Assembly (NCBI RefSeq): GCF_016859285.1
Contig: NC_053417.1
Location: 22,846,706-22,910,705, forward strand
Direction: 5' to 3'
Source: Xiphias gladius
Taxonomy: Eukaryota; Chordata; Actinopteri; Istiophoriformes; Xiphiidae
DNA length: 64,000 bases
This document shows, piece after piece, positions 39,901-51,808 of the stretch. The notes below the pieces were generated by a model, which had not been told where the DNA came from, ran no database searches, and saw only the letters and a program-made list of their open reading frames with translations. The translations under genes and the position numbers were made by a program. How positions within the stretch are numbered: position 1 is the first letter of the stretch; every line of letters begins with the position of its first letter.

Positions 39901-42900
39901 CAAAGTTCAGATGTTTAAGTTGTTTTCTATCCATAATTTCACTATAAGACAAATATTGTACTGTCACTATCACAGCAAGGGCATTTTGTTAGTGCCATGA
40001 GACTCAAGTGGAATATAACCTTCAATTCTGTCACAATCCTCAAACAACAAAAACAAGTGAGGTGAAGCAGGAGTTCTTTTGTGCAAAAAGCTGCAGATTT
40101 TTGTCCTCTAACTACACGGGGCTTAGCATCACTTCCTCGGCAGAAGAAAGATCCCCCTTCCAGCTCCTATATTCCGAGACACAGACAAGACTGTTTCTTT
40201 CAGACCTTCAGCTTGGCTGCTTCCTCAGCTCCACAGTGCCTCTGTGACTTGCATTATAGTGAGCTCTCAAACCCACTCACCACCAATGGCAATGACAAAA
40301 CGCCATATCATCACCTTGAAGTCTCCGAAAAAAGCCAAGAGGGCTCCATCAAAACAACCCGGCCTCCATTAGCCTCCTGTCTTATGAATATTGATGAATG
40401 AATGCAAAAAATGACAAAAACTGACAACGGCTCGTGTATGAAATGTGCACAAAGAAACGTTGATCGTTTAATTTTCTTTGCTCTGTTGTGTGAACGGAAA
40501 ATGCCACAGCCCACGGTTACACTGACTCCAGAGGGAACTGAAATGGCATGTTCACTGCAGTAAGCTGAGGCGTTCTGGGGGCAAACCGTTTATCAAATTT
40601 GTGTGGCCATTGCTTAAAGAGCTGACATGGCCAGCACAAATGTAGTTCAGCAATCCCATAAGAAAATGGCTGGTTTTTCCTGCACGGCAGGGGGTCTACT
40701 ACAGAGGACCTTGCACTGACTGCTCATTTACATTTCAAACGCCGTCTATAACTGCAAGGGATTTGATGTTTTCCCTCTCTGCTCAGCAGTCTTATTCCTC
40801 CCCAGCTAATTCTCCATCAGCCATACTGTCTGTGTGCATGCATCACAGCCAGCATGGCTACCACAAAGCACTGCTATCCTCTGTGCCTTTGACTGGGTTT
40901 GCTTCCATACTGTGCCAGTACCATACGGCACTCGCAGAGCCTGAATATTCAACCTTAACTCAAAGGCAGGAACGCTCATGAAGCTGCCTTCATCAACTGT
41001 GTATAACGGCCCTGTGTGAAAACAGTTGTGTGGCAATGTCCGATTCACGGCCGAATTTAACATGCTTTGTTGATGCACATGCCGGAGCCAGTTGGCCTAC
41101 TGTAGCGGTGTGTTCAGCGACATGGAGCCACGTCTCCATGTGGTGAAAGCAAACACGCTTTGTTTGTTTCCATAATCTGCCTGTCGATCACCTGAGGCCC
41201 AGCGAGCAGCCCGGCCTGCAGTGCAAGGGAGGCAGGAAGCCGGGGCTGGGGACAAAGCGGCGCACCAAGCCTAGCCTGCCACCAGGAAGAGCCAGTTTCC
41301 CTCACAAGGTCAGGCTGCAGTGGAAATGTATGACGTTTGGCTCTATAGACACTGCCTGCCTCTGCATTTCCTCCAATCGCGTTTGCGATTACAGCGCTAG
41401 ATACTAATGTGTGTGGGCCCATGTATGACTGTTCAGACTGGAATGAGAAACAGGCACTGACACAAATATGTCATTCTCGGCAAAGGCCTGATAAAAGTAG
41501 ATCTCACTGACCAAGAGAGCTGAGGAGCTGTGTAGACCTCGTGTGACTCCTGAAAATCAGGACGGGATTACAAAGGGAGGAGCAGCGAGTGAAAAGAAAA
41601 AAGGAAGAGGGAGGAAACACTTCTATTAATTACAATGTCCAGCATCCAGTGGATAGCGGGGGTAGCTCCTATGCCTTTCTGGGGCAGAATTCACTGTGAA
41701 AAATAACATTTTCAATAATATTCCATATTTTCCTTATAAAAAACTTCTTTTAACACGACACGTCGTGCGGCATTAGAAATCCTCCAGTCTGGCTCCACAA
41801 CTGATGCTGCGACATAAGAAAAGTAGTAAGATCTTGCCCGTGATCAACCAACTCCTTTCTCTCCCTCCCGACCACAGTAAATTTCGATAGCGCTTATTAC
41901 ACGTCCTACCTGACTGAATGGCCAGTGGACTGTGAGATACGACGGGATGAGATGTCAAACTAGTGCCCCTTCAGCGGGCATTATTTAACCTACATGCACA
42001 GCCAGTCTTCTTGAAACCTTTGGTGCCACACTCACTGTAATAACCCAGCGTGTATTGGAACAATTGTTAGAGAACCTAGAAAAACAGGGTTATGAGGATG
42101 TAGTACTGTTTGGCAGATCTCCTCCTCTGGGGCAGCTACTGTGAATGCAAACATTGATTACATGACTGCACATCCAATAGTCGCAATCGCTGGCTTGTGG
42201 CAGTCCTATGCCCCCCGGGGATTCCCCCGCAGTCCATTATGCGTGAGCTTGTGCGTCTCCATTAAGGAAGACAACTTCCCAGTCTATCAGAAAACGGATG
42301 AAAATGCCGTGGTCTTTTTTTTGACACGGTCACTTCTTATGCTCCGTGCTGAACATCGCATGCTCCGATAACCGGGCACAGGGGAAACCAAAACAAAACA
42401 ATACGAAACCCGAGAACCCGAACATGTGGACTCTCCGTCAACATTGCTACTGACATTTATGTTCCACCTGGTTAATACGGTCACATTGCCATCCGGCCGT
42501 GCGACCCACTCCGGGGCGCAGGGAGTCTGGCTCCGTGTGGGGGGACATGCGGGGCTGCGTCATCGGGTCCCTTGGACCGATCTGGTCCCACTTCACACAC
42601 CCGTGTGTCGGGACAGCCCGCGATAGCGAGCAGGTGCCAGGAGCCTGGAAAACGGACAGGGCACCGCAGTTCGCACACATGTAACAGCGTGTTGCAGCCG
42701 GCGTCGTCTGCTGTTGCCTATTCCGGCCTGCGACGAGCTGTTTGGACGCACACGCTGCAATAGTAAATGGCTAGTGAGCCGGACGAACGGGCTAATAATA
42801 ATAATAATCAAGCGTCAGTGGCCACTCACCCAAAATCCTGGTCCATCGATTTGAAGAAGAATTTGTAGCTATTGACCGGCCGGTTGTTGAGGACATTTTT

Positions 42901-42999
42901 AAAATCCGCTAGGGTGACTTTCTCGGGCGAAACGGACAGTTTGACCAGATAAGGAGTCTCCTCCTCGTCTATATGATATATTATTTTAGTCTCCGCCAT
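21792..42999 (-). CDS. dvl1: Segment polarity protein dishevelled homolog DVL-1
   Basis: Complete, 15 coding exons, 2187 nt, 728 aa (human 695): 42999-42830, 37755-37686, 35311-35190, 32636-32518, 28786-28648, 28022-27929, 27778-27709, 27566-27427, 26846-26770, 26180-26113, 25941-25864, 25728-25594, 24948-24781, 24664-24449 and 22312-21792. All junction phases agree. The DIX domain (1-82) opens [20 protein letters not shown] and contains [11 protein letters not shown], diagnostic for DVL1 over DVL3. A Lys/Arg cluster ([11 protein letters not shown]) precedes the PDZ (about 252-340; [18 protein letters not shown]). DEP is about 403-480 ([13 protein letters not shown]). The tail has a Ser/His-rich stretch (604-643), a Pro-rich segment and the conserved end [11 protein letters not shown]. 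Dishevelled relays Frizzled signals in canonical Wnt and planar polarity pathways by DIX polymerisation and DEP-Frizzled binding in the cytoplasm. The teleost a/b paralogue cannot be assigned here. Confidence 0.97.
22313..24448. other. dvl1 intron 14
   Basis: 2.1 kb, GT-AG. Contains purine-rich stretches (about 23270-23370) and an A13 run near 23557-23570. Nothing else recognised. Confidence 0.6.
24781..24948 (-). CDS. dvl1: dvl1 exon 13 (core of DEP domain), in-frame skippable
   Basis: 168 nt, phase 1 at both ends. Encodes most of the DEP domain from ADVVDWLY to TFGDLCQ. Its acceptor is preceded by a (TG)13 tract (minus strand), at about -16 to -42 from the exon. Skipping would remove 56 residues of DEP without a frameshift. 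Confidence 0.93.
24964..24990. repeat. (AC)13 microsatellite at a dvl1 splice acceptor
   Basis: Reads as (UG)n in the dvl1 pre-mRNA, ending 15 nt upstream of exon 13 and occupying the polypyrimidine-tract region. Confidence 0.95.
28787..32517. other. dvl1 intron 4
   Basis: 3.7 kb without recognisable coding sequence. Moderately GC-rich around 29100-29600. No transposable element recognised. Confidence 0.5.
32637..35189. other. dvl1 intron 3
   Basis: 2.5 kb. Contains short C- and G-runs (about 33909 and 34265). No gene or repeat family recognised. Confidence 0.5.
36018..36310. repeat. MITE-like DNA transposon remnant (about 293 bp) in dvl1 intron 2
   Basis: Begins AGGATGCACCGAT with GATACTGATTACTGATACGAT shortly after, and ends with imperfectly inverted ggatcgggttgatgcctccct. 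This is the architecture of a high-copy teleost element whose ends read as a cycling 'GATGCACCGAT' terminal repeat. No coding sequence remains. Confidence 0.7.
37756..42829. other. dvl1 intron 1
   Basis: 5.1 kb first intron. Contains a short (TAGG)n run (about 38157-38177), an unexplained 259-codon minus-strand ORF (38465-39244), and a GC-richer, repeat-free stretch at about 40500-41450 that could be regulatory. No coding exon assignable to dvl1 was found. Confidence 0.5.
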
Positions 43000-43560
43000 G
43001 AGAGTAAGGGGAGGACAATCATTGACACGGCAAAGGAACAAGGGCTGGCGGCGCAGTAAACAGGCCTGCTACGTTACCAGTTACCCGGAGAATAACATAA
43101 CAGCATTCCCTAATACACAAACCCGCGCAACCCACGGTGGAAAACGAGGCTCCGTGTCTCTGACGAACGCAGCGAAAATCCAGGCATAATCGCGTTATGA
43201 GCGCCCGTGTTCCTGCTCCAGTGTGAGTCGGTACGGTGGCTCTCTCGGCACTAAAACAGGAAGGGACAGTCCACATCCTTGCGATATGGAGTTGGGAATA
43301 TTGCTATTGCTATTTTTTTCACAGGCCAATCGGCAAGACGGTGCTGTCATCTAGCGGCGTGCCGGGGCTGTGCGCGGGCCCGCATGGCCGCCCTGCGCGA
43401 GGCGCTCCTACTGTACGGCGCGCTGTACGGGACACGGCGGTGGAACAAAAGAGGCGGCGGACCGGCCCTGTGGGGTCCGGACGCCGTCCTCTCCGCATCG
43501 CTCTCGCCGCTGCGGACTGCGTCGAGCGGCGGGACCTCGACTCACGCGTGAAGTCGATTC
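42480..43560. promoter_or_regulatory. CpG-rich island spanning dvl1 promoter and exon 1
   Basis: CpG dinucleotides are conspicuously dense compared with the flanking AT-rich DNA, starting in the 5' part of intron 1, covering exon 1 and continuing upstream of the ATG. No TATA box found. The right-hand part (43330-43560) is extremely GC-rich and ends abruptly in an A-rich stretch. The many overlapping ORFs here are a composition effect. Confidence 0.7.
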
Positions 43561-44340
43561 AGTCCAATTCATTTTAGACTATTTAAAAAAAAAAAAAACA
43601 ACAACAACAAAAAAAACGCGTTGTCTGAAATGTATGGCGGCCTATTGTGGATAAATGGCCCAAATGGCTGATACATACGATACATACAACATACAAATCC
43701 TCAAATTAAAAATCCCATAAAACAATCGAAAATATATTTTAGCATATAGCATTTTTTTTTTTTTTACATCAGCATTATTATGAGATACTTAGGGAAAAGC
43801 AGGGGAAAAAAATCTGCACTAACCTCACTGATGCAGTTAAAGAGCTTATTAAATATCAGATATGTCTATATATAACTACCAATGAGAGCAACAATAATTA
43901 GAGATCAATCAATTACAGAATTATCAATCATAGGACTGTAAGTGCTTCATTATTACTGGATGGGATTGATCGCCCCAGGCGTGATAACAGGTGGCAGTTG
44001 CAATGTCTACTGCAAAAACAAAAAATAAGAGCTACTCTTTTATTAGACTCAGGGCCCAGTGTTAACCCTTTTCAAGCAAGAGTTCATTGTTTCTATGCCT
44101 CGCTCATTCCTCTGTTGTTTTCATACAATGGTTAATTACTTACCTCAAATCCTTCTCCTTTTAGACCATTAATGGCACAATGTCTGTGGGGCCTCCTCTA
44201 ACCACTGGAACAAAAAGTGACTGAGGAGTCTGTGACCACAGGTGTGAATATTTAATAGAATAACTATTTTATTAGAAGAGACCAACAACAGAGTGAGTGG
44301 AGCTGAGCAAGACAGTGAGCGAAAGAGAGTGAGAGAGAGT

Positions 44341-44374
<34 letters not shown>

Positions 44375-45410
44375 AGGGGGTTAGGGCTACAGTTTGTGAT
44401 TCAGAATTATTAGAGATAGTAGACACACGTCTTCCTGCAGTAAACCTCACAGAGCCATGAAGATTTGTAACAACCTGTATCATCAACCAGCAGTTTTAGT
44501 GGTGAATATTCAGTGTTATAAACCAGGGTACATTGTACATGCTTGATGCAAACAAGTACTGCAAAGCCCATTAAAAAAACCAAATTAATGGTTAAATGAT
44601 TTTTTTTTTTTCCTGAGTTTCGGTAGACTGAGCTTTTGGTTCATGGTCCTAAAATTTCGTTATTTTTCACCTGATGAGTTATCAATGTACAGATGTGTTC
44701 TTAGAGATTATATATACATTTCGGGGGAAAATATTTGAGAGAAGAATTTAAGTCTTACATTTTGTATTTCTAAAGTACATAAAATCCAGGAAAAGTTGAA
44801 ATTTAGTCACTTTGCCACCACAGTAGTTTTGTTTTAAAAAAAACCAACAAACAAAAAAACAAACAAACTGCTATCTATAGCTAGAAATGTGTTCCCTTCG
44901 TCTCCAAACAGTCTACATACAGTAAATTAACCTTTGAAACATGGTGAAATGCCATTTACAAATTAAAGTACAGCAGAATTTGTGCATTAAGGAATCAAAT
45001 TTCAACAATGAAGAAGAGCTGTGAGTTTGCAGCTCTGCAAGCATGCACAGAACACGAAAAACATACTTCAATAAACAGCATGCATTTTAATTAAAAAAAA
45101 AAGATAATTAAAAAAATGTCTAAAATTCAACATAAACCAACCAGTGAATGCAAAGAGTAACGCTCAAATAAATCGGTAACCTTATTGTTACAACAGCTGG
45201 TGATAATGCAAGTTATATAAAAAAATACACATAAAAAAATGATGAAGCCTTTTAGTGAAAAAAGCTTAGTGTGCTAGAGTTACAGCAGAGGGAGCATTCC
45301 TCCTGTCCTCTCCTGGGTTTCCTCCTTTTTTTTTCTCCTTTTCTCCATGGTCCCTTTGCTCTTCCGGTGTTTGCCCTGGACCTGCCAGCGGCATCTCAGA
45401 AATATCGCAC
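43561..45410. other. Region between the dvl1 promoter and the mxra8 stop; probable mxra8 3' UTR on its right side
   Basis: AT-rich, no gene found. A (GA)n tract lies at 44324-44375. An AATAAA on the minus strand at about 44267-44272 could end the mxra8 transcript (3' UTR about 1.1 kb). Confidence 0.4.
44324..44375. repeat. (GA)n simple repeat
   Basis: Mostly GAGAGA with AAAG and AGTG interruptions. Reads (TC)n in the mxra8 sense. Confidence 0.9.
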
Positions 45411-48400
45411 TTACTTCCACAGTTTCCCATCAAAGTCTGAATGACGAGGTGGGAGAGGGAAATCGTATCAGCAAAACCTAATGCTTCTTATCTTAGGCTA
45501 CACTGTGGCTGTAAGGAAGTAACTGCTGGAAGTGAATTTACTTTTTAATTGCAGAATGTCGGCTCACCCTTATTGCAGTCTTTGGTCATATCTCTCTCTT
45601 TCAGTAGGTTGTTTTTGTAGTCTGTGGATTGTGGCAGACACCAGGGTTACGAGAACTCAAAATGCACAAATTTGTTAAGGTAGGTCATGTTTGTTTACTG
45701 CATGTGTGTGGAGGAGGATTACTGTACCTGAATTCACAGGTCCTTGGTTACAGGTCTTCAGCTCTTTGCAGTCTAATGACATTTCGCCTCCACTGATCAT
45801 ATTTCCCCTGCACAAAGTGAATAATGTTTTGCTTAAAATTGGATTCCATTTAAAAGGAAAAATGGTATATAATTTACAATATAGTAATGACTTGCCTTTC
45901 AGATCTATGCAGCTCATACTCCAGCCCTTAAAAGGAAAAAAAAAAAAAATTAACATGCAATCTCAAACACATCGTGTCAACAAAATGTGACCCTTGCACA
46001 CTGTGCTCTACACTCCCAACCATAATGAATATGCCTTTTATAATTATAAAGTACAAGCAAGTTGTCAGATACAAGACAAGAACCTTGAGAGAGTTTATGG
46101 GTTGTACGCACACACACGCACATACACACAATACCTCTCTTTTTGCGTCGTCGTGTCAGCACAATGACAGCGACAACGATGAACGCCAGCAGTAAGAACG
46201 TTGCCAGGAAGTAGCCCAGATGCTGCACAAAATAACCTCGATGCTCGGGGAGGATGACATTCACCACCCGTGGACTCTCCACCTCATCAGTCCCTAAAGG
46301 CAGAAAATGGATACAATCAAACAGCACCTTCCAATAGTAAAAGTTCCACACTGTAAATACCAAGCGAACTCAAGGAACCCCTCAAATAAAATAACAACGG
46401 GATGAACTGTAGAGGATTGATGGTCATATTTGAACAGGGATATATAGGATTGGTAGAGGGGATTAACTTAATGGTAATAAACAAGGATCTCACTGAAATG
46501 CTTTTCTACATAACCAACATTTTTTATTCCCCCAGGGCCGCCTTCTTTTTCATTTAAGTCCAAAAGCCAGAGACAGAGGAAGGGAAAGCAGGAGTTAAAT
46601 GTCAAAATGCTGTTGGGCGGTAATGACTTCCAGACCTGATGTCATGCAGCTGTTATTCTTTTTTTCTCTTCTCAGAAAAACACAGGCCGACCAGAAGAGA
46701 GGAGGAGAAGTGTGAGGAAACAGACACAATTTCTGTAATTTGGTTTGTCCGCATGTCTATATTAGTTTTCCATTTAGGACTTTTCTCGTCGTCTTGCAAA
46801 AACACGCTAGTTTATTTTCTGCATGCATGGAAAATAAATCTGACACCTCTCAGTAAAGCTCATCAGTGAACTCTACAGTCTGACAGGCCAGTCTATATAA
46901 ATATCTGAATTCACTGCAGGCAGCAGCCAGTCTCAAAGTGACTCAGACCTTTTGTGTAAGCTTTCTAGATAGTTGACAATAACAAATAAAAAATGAAAAG
47001 TACGGAATATACATAATGGGCTTGAAGATGCAAAAACATATCAACTACAAACTACTCTATGTATACTATAAAGACAGTGTATTGTACCACAGCTACTTTT
47101 GCAGAATAAACATTCAATGCATGTTAACAGAGCTGTTGCTATTATAGTCTTTCAGTATCTCCCTAAATTCAAAAGCAGCCTAATCACATAAGCCAGAGCA
47201 GGGAAAAAGTAATTGATTTATGAAACATATTAAACCTTTTCCTCTTGAATATTTGTCTCAAATATAGCTGCAGTCAATCATGAAAAAACAAAAGAAAAGG
47301 TTTTTCTGACTCAATCACCCACTTCCTTTAGTGGGAGCTCTGTTGGTAATTATTGCCTGTCATTGTTTAATGTATCTAATTTGCATGAAACTACAAAGAC
47401 ACGTCCAAGGTCATCGTCTCCAGAGCTCAACTGTCACAACCAGAGCAGCCATGTCCCAGCAGTAGCTCATTTCCATTTTCTTGACAGATCTGACAAGTGT
47501 GTATGTGTTAAGGGTTATTTCACATATGCTGCGCAGAGGTTACCCTGTGTTTTGTTTTGTTTTTTCCCCCGCAGGACATGCATCATTTGCAAGTCAATGA
47601 ACTTCAGGAAAGCATCTTTGTTTTCAAAGATAAAGATTTCTGCTGCGTTGCTGACAGCTCACAAATTTCTTCATGATTACGAAGAAATAATGTTGTGTTC
47701 GATCTTGCCATCAATAATTATAGCATCACAGTGGATGCTCTCATGTCATTTGTAATTTCAGATGATTGCTGGCGCCTCTGTGAGCACAAACAACTTGGTC
47801 TTAATCTAACAGACAAGATCAGCAGTGTGTAAAGAAGTGAATTCCTAGCTGAGGTTTACTCAGAGGACGTGGGCAGGATGCCATCGATCCCCATGTGCAT
47901 TTCTCCACAACATACTTTACCAAGTTATTTAATGGGCTGTTATTTCTTTAAAGGGAGAGGAGGATCTATAGTCTAACACACACTTTCATCCCCGCCCCCT
48001 ACTTTGCTCTTTCATGCCACAGCTGGTCCAGATGTTGAACAGATGTATCAGACTTCCTTTGACTGCTGGTAAACACGCCTCAACCAGAGGCTGATACACA
48101 TCGGCAGATAAACAGAGCAGAAACTGAGAGTAAAGCGGGATAAACCAAACTCGAGATACAGTGTAACCAGTCTAGACACGACGTTTTGAAAATGGGGTCA
48201 AATGGAGGAAAAAACAAAAGATATATCTCACTCCCTAAATTGCTAGCTGATGGAACGTCTCATCTGCTCGGGATCTTTAAAATGTCTCCAGCTGTAAACG
48301 AAAAAGCTGCATATCAAAAAAAAGTCGGCTAGGAAAATGAGACCACTTCCGCTGCTGCCAATTTAAAGACATTTACCGTGGACAGCTTCTCAAGCCAGAA

Positions 48401-51400
48401 CTGCAAATAGATGACTCCAAAAAACCCCGCTTATCAATTTGCAATGCTGGATTCACAGTCAACCAACAGAAAGATTTCTTTCTTTCCTTCTTTCTTTCTT
48501 TCTTTCTTTCTTTCTTTCATAACTAGCATCTACATTCCTTCTACAACCTCCCGCCCTCTTCAGCTCAGACACAAAAACAGAGGCTGAGAAGAAACTGGCG
48601 AGAAGAGGAACTGATTTAACTGACCAACTATGCCTATAAATATAACAAAGAAAAAAAAACCTGGAGCAGTGTTCTCACTGCATGGACAATCCTGGCAAGA
48701 AACCATATGGGGAAAAATATTTACCAGTACTAACGTCTGGAAAAACAAAGTTCTGGTGGTGTCTCTTGTTTTTAATTCTAAGTGGCTTACTTGGTTCTGG
48801 CTCATTATTCTGGACAATTCTGGGCGCTGTAGTCGGGGCAGATGGAAGCGGAGGTCCCACAGTGAGCCTGAAAATGCGTCTCTCGTGCAGACCACAGTAG
48901 TGGTGGTGCAGGTGGCAGGAGTACAGGCCTTTGTCAACAGGCTTCAACTCAGAGATGGACAGTGAGAAGTCCCCTAATGTAAACGCGTCCTCAGCAACGC
49001 TCATCTTGCTCTGGGCGAAGAGCGGTCCGTAATCCCGGCGCTCTCCGGAGGCATAGAGGTCCACCAGGCGGTCAGCCCTGTCAGGACGCACTCCGGGCGG
49101 CTGGAAGTCCCAATGAGCCACCTGCTGCTGGTCCTCCTGGAGACCCTCTCTCCACAGGGGGCGCCGGTTCACACAGGGCAATACCACTGAGCTGCCCAAT
49201 AAGACCACGAATACAGTCTTCTCTCCATCCCAGTAGCGTTTCTCTTTCCGAGCTGGAAACATAAGAGTGGGAGATGCATTGCCAGATAAGGTATTTCACA
49301 CATCGAGGCTAACGGAATAGCATCGGGCTGTATGATTAGGAGGCCTCACCTGACTTAGTGACATTGAGCTGGATTTGAATGGATTGGTGAATCTGGCAGT
49401 AATGATGGTGCAGATTGCAAGTATAAACTCCTCTGTCGGTTGTGATCACATCTGAAAAAGAAAAGCATCCAAAAAAAACGTAAGATGAAATCATACATGG
49501 AAGAGTGAGATTTTCACGGTGCTTCTGGAAAATAGAGAAGTCTCACTGTTGATGATAAGGGAGAAGTTGCCATCATTGAAACCAAAGTCTGGGATGGAGA
49601 TGCGTCCTTTGTTGAATCCATTGTAGACCCTCTGGCGGCCTCCAGGAGACATATCCAGGACTCGCTCTACAGAATACTCTGGGCTGCTGCGGACCACGTC
49701 CCAGTGCACCACCCTCTGACGGTCCTTCAGTCTGTCCTGGGTCCAAACCATGCGAGGGCTGTGGCAAGGCAGAACGGCCCTAGACCCTGCAGGCAGGGTG
49801 ATGTTCTTGGCCTCCACCACCACACCAATTCCGCCGCTGCTGCTCTGACCCCATGCTGACACAAATAAATAACCACATGTGCTCAGAAGATCAATGTAGA
49901 AATGACAGAAAAAGAAGCATGAAACATGGGTTACTATGCATGAAGCCTTTATACATGAAGAGAAAGAAAAATGTCTTACCTCCAGGCATGAGGAGCACAG
50001 CAACAACTGAAACAGAAACAAAAAACATGAATAATAAGAGGTGTAGCCCACTGAAACTCTTAATGCATACTGCCTGCTGTTGCTGTATTACATGTTTTTC
50101 AGTGATAAAAGCCTGTTCACCGACTAAGCCTTGAGAAATATTTATAATTAAAACCAGCAACAATGGCTTTAGTGGCCAGAGAGTTTAAACTTGACCTGGA
50201 CTGAACCAACAGCGAAAGATTTCAGAGCTGGAGTAGATGTGGGTTCAGTGAAAGGACTGTTTACAGTAACTCGAGAAGCAAGGACCCGGTAAAATAGGCA
50301 AGAGTTTATAACCAAAAAAGTTCCTCAAAGGACAACAAGACCAGAAATCACATACCAGGTGGCGACAATATTCTGTGGAAATATATTTTGTTGTTTGTTT
50401 TCACACTTTAGGGATAGGAAATTTTTCCTACGGCACATTTGCTATTTCGGATCCATTTTCCCACAGTGCAGTTTCGTAGTCTGTTTACTGAAAGGCCAGC
50501 GGAGATGCATGCAGCCAAAGCATACAGAGCCTCTATTCATCCAGGCTGCTGGCTTGTTGCAAGGCCATGATCCTGAGGGGATGAAGAACCGGGCTGCTAT
50601 TCAGCTCACTTCAGTCACACTACCTGGTGTCATAAGTCCAGGAACATATACGTGTATTTTTTACTGTACTGGTAGTGGGTACTGTGAACTATAGAGACTA
50701 GAGGTGCAGAGCCTTCAGTATGGTCTATAGATAGATTTGAAAACGCCATGATTAATTAACACTTTTCAAAACCCAAGTAACAAAGTGGAGTCACACAGGG
50801 CATCAACAAATTGAAAAAGATCATTAGATGTTATGATAAAAGAGATAAAAACCGATTCCAGCAGTGTGAGATAGAAGAAAGAAAACTGAAATAATAAGAT
50901 TCAAGTAAAATAACGAAAGAACAAAACTAAAATGAAATCTAGATAAGTTCTCTGATAGAAGTATGCTTCAAGGAGAGTTTTAAAATATGTTGCTGACTCA
51001 GCAGACCTGATTTCATCAGGCAGGTCATCCCAGAGCAGTGAGGCCGTGGCTTTATAACGCTCTGCTCCCTCTAGTTCTAAGCCAGGCCTCTGGGACAGTT
51101 AAAAGACCTATGCCCCAGGGTCTCAAACTCTTCACGGGCTCTCATGGTCCTGAGCAAGAGGAATACATGGCGAGTGGTCAAAGGCGTATGGCAATGAAAA
51201 GCCTCTAAAGTAATCAGTGAGATCTTAAAATCTATTCTAAAACACACTATGCCAGTGTAAGTAAAACTGGTGTGATGTGGGCATGATTTTTCACGGTTCT
51301 GGTTAAAAGCCCGACGGCTGAATTCTGTACGGCAGTCGATCAATAGATTTTCAGTCCAGGCCAATAAAGCCTTGAGAATTTTCAAATCCGGAAATTACTG

Positions 51401-51741
51401 AGCCTTTTGCAACGACTCATAATACCAAGTTTGATTAGCAAGCAACCAGTGACAACTGCTACAAAACACTATAAGGCTTTATAGGAGGTTTGATACAAGT
51501 TGCATGACCATCCATCCAGGTGTTTTGCTCACCATGGCTGAACATGGTTGAGTCCCTTCATGCGAGCACAGGCAATAGACATGTGCAGAGAGGTTTCATT
51601 TCACCACACTGAAATTCTAATTAACGGGAGCGTTGCTACTGCGTTTTTATGCAGGGACTTGTGCCCAGCAGTGCATGCAGTGATTGCACCAAGTGTGCAC
51701 CGGTATATAATAATACTTCAAGCTGAGATAATTTATTTCAG

Positions 51742-51808
<67 letters not shown>

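Noticed and set aside
42426-42811. Six overlapping ORFs in the dvl1 CpG island
   Set aside because: Stop-poor because GC-rich; frames on both strands are equally open.
42830-42999. Assignment of the dishevelled gene to dvl3 or dvl2
   Set aside because: [14 protein letters not shown], the insertion-containing [13 protein letters not shown] and MDQDFG fit DVL1; the tail [11 protein letters not shown] also fits DVL1.
44169-44486. 105-codon minus ORF with poly(Ser-Leu)
   Set aside because: Driven by the GA/TC simple repeat; no homology recognised.
45875-45896. Alternative GT donor (CAA|GTCATT) for mxra8 exon 7
   Set aside because: It would break the phase to the next exon; the GC donor 4 nt earlier keeps it.
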